55,235 nucleotides of DNA from Thermalbibacter longus (lineage in GTDB: Bacteria; Chloroflexota; Chloroflexia; Thermomicrobiales; Thermomicrobiaceae): the NCBI RefSeq assembly GCF_023806485.1, contig NZ_JAMSLR010000017.1, positions 1 to 55,235 of the forward strand, given 5' to 3'. A program made the translations under genes and the position numbers. Positions 53,177 through 55,235 of the stretch are shown here, piece after piece. The number at the start of each line of letters is the position of its first letter. Position 1 is the stretch's first letter. Under the pieces are notes generated by a model. That model was not told where the DNA came from and searched no databases. It was given only the letters and a program-made list of their open reading frames with translations.

Positions 53177-53479
53177 TCAGAGCTGGCTGAACAGGTCGAT
53201 CGTATAGCCGGGTTCCAGGGTCACGATCGCCTTCTTCCACGATGCCTCGCGGCCCATGACGGGCAAGCGCCCACGCCGGCGGATCCGGCGTCGAGGCTTG
53301 CCCCGGACGTTCATCGTGTTGACCTTCTTGACCTTGACGTTGAACGTCCGCTCGACCGCCTCTTTGATCTGGATCTTGTTGGCGTCCGGCGCCACCTCGA
53401 AGGTGTACTGGTTCATCTCCATGATGCGCGTATTCTTCTCGGTGATGAGGGGGCGCCGGAGAATGTCCTGGTAGTCCAT
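53177..53479 (-). CDS. rplW: 50S ribosomal protein L23 (uL23)
   Basis: This 100-residue protein opens MDYQDILRRPLITEKNTRIM, has VAPDANKIQIKEAVERTFNV and GKPRRRIRRRGRLPVMGREA. It lies at the tunnel exit and is the dock for trigger factor and SRP. It ends ...ETLEP-like VTLEPGYTIDLFSQL and starts 2 nt after rplD. Confidence 0.97.
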   Translation of the reverse strand: MDYQDILRRPLITEKNTRIMEMNQYTFEVAPDANKIQIKEAVERTFNVKVKKVNTMNVRGKPRRRIRRRGRLPVMGREASWKKAIVTLEPGYTIDLFSQL

Positions 53480-53481
53480 GG

Positions 53482-54120
53482 CTACTGTCCCTCCTGTGCC
53501 CAGAGCCGATGGATCTCATCTACCGCTTCGCGCATCAGGATCATCCGCTCGTACTTCAGCCCATCGCGGACGTTCATGTACTGCGCCATGAGCACCTTGA
53601 CGTTCTCGAGGTTGCCGGCACTCCGGTAGACATTGTCGCGCGGCCGATCCACCACGACGATCGTCGAACGCGCGTCGCTGAGCGGCAGCCTGCTCAGCAC
53701 CGCTTTCATCGCCTTCGTGCGCGGTTCGATCTCGCTCAGCCCCTCGACCACCACGATCTGGTTCTCGCGCTGCTTCGCGGAGAGGACGGAGCGAATCGCC
53801 AGGCGCCGCATCTTCTTCGGCATGTCCTTCGTGTACTTGCGCGGGTGCGGCCCCCAGACCACCCCACCGCCCTTCCAGTGGGGAGCCCGGATACTTCCCT
53901 GCCGGGCACGGCCGGTGCCTTTCTGACGCCACGGCTTCCGACCGCCGCCCCGGACCTCGCCCCGCGTCTTCGTATCGTGCGTTCCGGCTCGGGCATTGGC
54001 AAGCTGCCGCACCAACGCCTGGTGCATCACCGGCACGTGCGGCTGGATCCCGAAGACGGAGTCCGCGAGCTCGATCTGCCCGACCTGCTGGCCCTGAAGA
54101 TCAAACACCGCAACCTGCAC
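53482..54120 (-). CDS. rplD: 50S ribosomal protein L4 (uL4)
   Basis: This 212-residue protein starts at GTG 54120 with GAGGGAGG upstream. The tunnel loop is plain: TKTRGEVRGGGRKPWRQKGT and GRARQGSIRAPHWKGGGVVW. The globular part has ALRSVL-like AIRSVLSAKQRENQIVVVEG. L4 regulates the S10 operon in E. coli; the leader would be before rpsJ, mostly out of the window. Confidence 0.97.
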   Translation of the reverse strand: MQVAVFDLQGQQVGQIELADSVFGIQPHVPVMHQALVRQLANARAGTHDTKTRGEVRGGGRKPWRQKGTGRARQGSIRAPHWKGGGVVWGPHPRKYTKDMPKKMRRLAIRSVLSAKQRENQIVVVEGLSEIEPRTKAMKAVLSRLPLSDARSTIVVVDRPRDNVYRSAGNLENVKVLMAQYMNVRDGLKYERMILMREAVDEIHRLWAQEGQ

Positions 54121-54134
54121 CGCTCGCCTCCCTC

Positions 54135-54785
54135 TCACGCCGTGGTCGCCGCGGCGCGCTTGCGCTGCTTGACCGCATGACGCACGATCACCAAGCCGCC
54201 GTTAGCGCCCGGGACCGCGCCCCTGACCAGCACCACATTCCGGCTGGGATCGACTCGCATCACGTGCAGATTCTGGACGGTCACCCGCTGCACGCCCATC
54301 CGGCCAGCCATGCGCTTGCCCTTGTGGACGCGTCCAGGGGTCGTCGTCGGGCCGATCGAGCCTGGAGCACGCAGCCGGTCGGACTGGCCGTGCGTCTTCG
54401 GCCCACCGCGGAACCCGTGCCGCTTGACGACGCCCTGGAAACCGCGTCCCTTGCGCCAGCCGGTCACGTCCACGAGCTGGCCGGGCTCGAACAGGGTACA
54501 GTCGAGAACCTGGCCAACGGAGAAGGACGCCGAATCGTCGACCTTGACCTCGCGCAGGTAGCGCGGCTGTGCCCCCGAAGCCCGGAGATGTCCCTGCATC
54601 GGCTTGTTGAGGCGCTTCTTGTGCCCGAAGCCGAGCTGGACCGCCTCGTAGCCGTCCTTGTCTTTCGTCTTCACCTGGGTCACGACGCACGGGCCCACCT
54701 CGAGCACCGTGACTGGCACGGCACGGCCCGCATCGTCGAAGATTTGGGTCATACCCAGCTTGCGGCCGAGTAGTCCTTCGATCAT
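54135..54785 (-). CDS. rplC: 50S ribosomal protein L3 (uL3)
   Basis: This 216-residue protein begins [20 protein letters not shown], contains [40 protein letters not shown] and ends in a basic Ala/Thr tail. ATG 54785 has GGGGAG upstream. It is an early assembly protein close to the peptidyl-transfer centre. Confidence 0.98.
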   Translation of the reverse strand: MIEGLLGRKLGMTQIFDDAGRAVPVTVLEVGPCVVTQVKTKDKDGYEAVQLGFGHKKRLNKPMQGHLRASGAQPRYLREVKVDDSASFSVGQVLDCTLFEPGQLVDVTGWRKGRGFQGVVKRHGFRGGPKTHGQSDRLRAPGSIGPTTTPGRVHKGKRMAGRMGVQRVTVQNLHVMRVDPSRNVVLVRGAVPGANGGLVIVRHAVKQRKRAAATTA

Positions 54786-54870
54786 CAGCTCTCCCCAGTC
54801 TAGGTGGCAGCTCCAGACACAGGTGCCCTCGCTGCCCTCAAGAGCATGATCCGGCGCGTCAAGCGCACCG

Positions 54871-55188
54871 CTACAGCTTGATCTCGATGTCAACCCCAGC
54901 CGGCAGCGTGAGGCGCATCAGCGCCCGGATCGTGGCGTGGCTGGGCTCGAGCACATCGATGAGCCGCTTGTGCGTGCGGATCTCGAAATGCTCCTGCGAG
55001 TCCTTGTCGATGAACGGCGAGCGGATCACCGTGAACCGCTCGATCTTGGTCGGCAACGGGACCGGGCCCGCCACCTTTGCGCCGGTGCTCTCGGCCGTCT
55101 CCACGATCTGGCGTGCCGACTGGTCGAGAATACGGTGGTCGTGCGACTTCAGCCGTATTCGGATCTTCTGCGCAGGGCGCCGGGACAT
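54871..55188 (-). CDS. rpsJ: 30S ribosomal protein S10 (uS10)
   Basis: This 105-residue protein has [40 protein letters not shown] and [20 protein letters not shown], the complete S10/NusE signature; it also joins NusB in antitermination. AGGAGGT lies upstream. It begins 20 nt after the tuf stop, so the S10 operon is probably read on from tuf. Confidence 0.98.
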   Translation of the reverse strand: MSRRPAQKIRIRLKSHDHRILDQSARQIVETAESTGAKVAGPVPLPTKIERFTVIRSPFIDKDSQEHFEIRTHKRLIDVLEPSHATIRALMRLTLPAGVDIEIKL

Positions 55189-55208
55189 ACTCGTCTACCT
55201 CCTGGACG

Positions 55209-55235
55209 CTACTTCAGGATCTTGGTGACGACGCC
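55209..55235 (-). CDS. tuf: C-terminus of elongation factor Tu (partial)
   Basis: The last eight codons plus TAG (55209-55211) read GVVTKILK, the universal EF-Tu ending in a GAGVVTKI context. The rest lies beyond the right edge. An EF-Tu gene before rpsJ is the usual str-S10 arrangement. Confidence 0.85.
   Translation of the reverse strand, partial: GVVTKILK

Noticed and set aside
1-55235. CRISPR arrays, insertion sequences, tRNA or rRNA genes
   Set aside because: No regularly spaced repeats, transposase motifs, terminal inverted repeats or cloverleaf-like sequences were noticed on reading; a covariance-model scan would be the decisive test for RNAs.

Overview
The window is GC-rich bacterial chromosome. 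The right third carries an unbroken S10-spc-alpha ribosomal gene block. The middle carries a PspA/PspAA/PspAB/HtpX envelope-stress set, a TreT-type trehalose synthase and an HPF plus sigma-like pair. This mix, with GTG/TTG starts and strong GGAGG ribosome-binding sites, fits a thermophilic Chloroflexota of the Thermomicrobia type (Thermomicrobium or Sphaerobacter relatives). That placement is inference from gene content, not a database match.

Positions 1-17827 (all minus strand) form a tightly packed catabolic cluster, probably one operon read from a sigma70-like promoter at 17850-17878. In transcription order it holds a GntR/FCD regulator, a NahE-type hydratase-aldolase, alpha and beta subunits of a Rieske ring-hydroxylating dioxygenase, and an 81-residue protein of unknown function. 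Then come a BphB/NahB-type dihydrodiol dehydrogenase, an orphan molybdopterin hydroxylase large subunit, an AA_synth/DUF1185 protein, an enamidase-like amidohydrolase and two divergent crotonase-fold proteins. It ends with an ABC importer (permease, lipoprotein, ATPase) split by an acyl-CoA ligase, a ThDP enzyme, a type I extradiol dioxygenase and the first codons of a probable flavoprotein. The ring-attack half resembles upper naphthalene/biphenyl degradation. The enamidase and DUF1185 genes point to a nitrogen heterocycle or cyclic amide. The combination is not a pathway I recognise and is the main candidate for new biology. No ferredoxin/reductase for the dioxygenase, and no FAD or [2Fe-2S] subunits for the molybdenum enzyme, lie in the window.

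Positions 18240-23781 hold scattered metabolic genes: a beta-hydroxyacid dehydrogenase, a nitrilase, a secreted metallophosphoesterase lipoprotein, a two-TM STM3941-like protein and a membrane SDH-type serine protease. Positions 23978-28467 hold the envelope-stress set pspA-pspAA (plus) and htpX-pspAB (minus), then a UbiB/AarF kinase-like gene broken by a one-base deletion near 28051. Positions 28513-37494 hold a DksA-like protein missing one zinc cysteine, TreT, nicotinate phosphoribosyltransferase, a sigma-like protein with an HPF-type hibernation factor, Hsp20, endonuclease III, an MBL hydrolase, a P1 peptidase and a TIM-barrel isomerase.

Positions 37582-55235 (minus strand) are the ribosomal superoperon, read from the tail of tuf at the right edge: rpsJ, rplC, rplD, rplW, rplB, rpsS, rplV, rpsC, rplP, rpmC, rpsQ, rplN, rplX, rplE, rpsN, rpsH, rplF, rplR, rpsE, rpmD, rplO, secY, adk, map, infA, rpmJ, rpsM, rpsK, rpsD, rpoA, rplQ, truA, rplM, rpsI. 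It ends at a strong bidirectional terminator at 37506-37535. Gene order is ancestral. The oddities are a TTG start for rpsC, a short rpmJ, a hairpin in the rplF-rplR gap, a probable internal promoter before infA and a 62-nt truA/rplM overlap.
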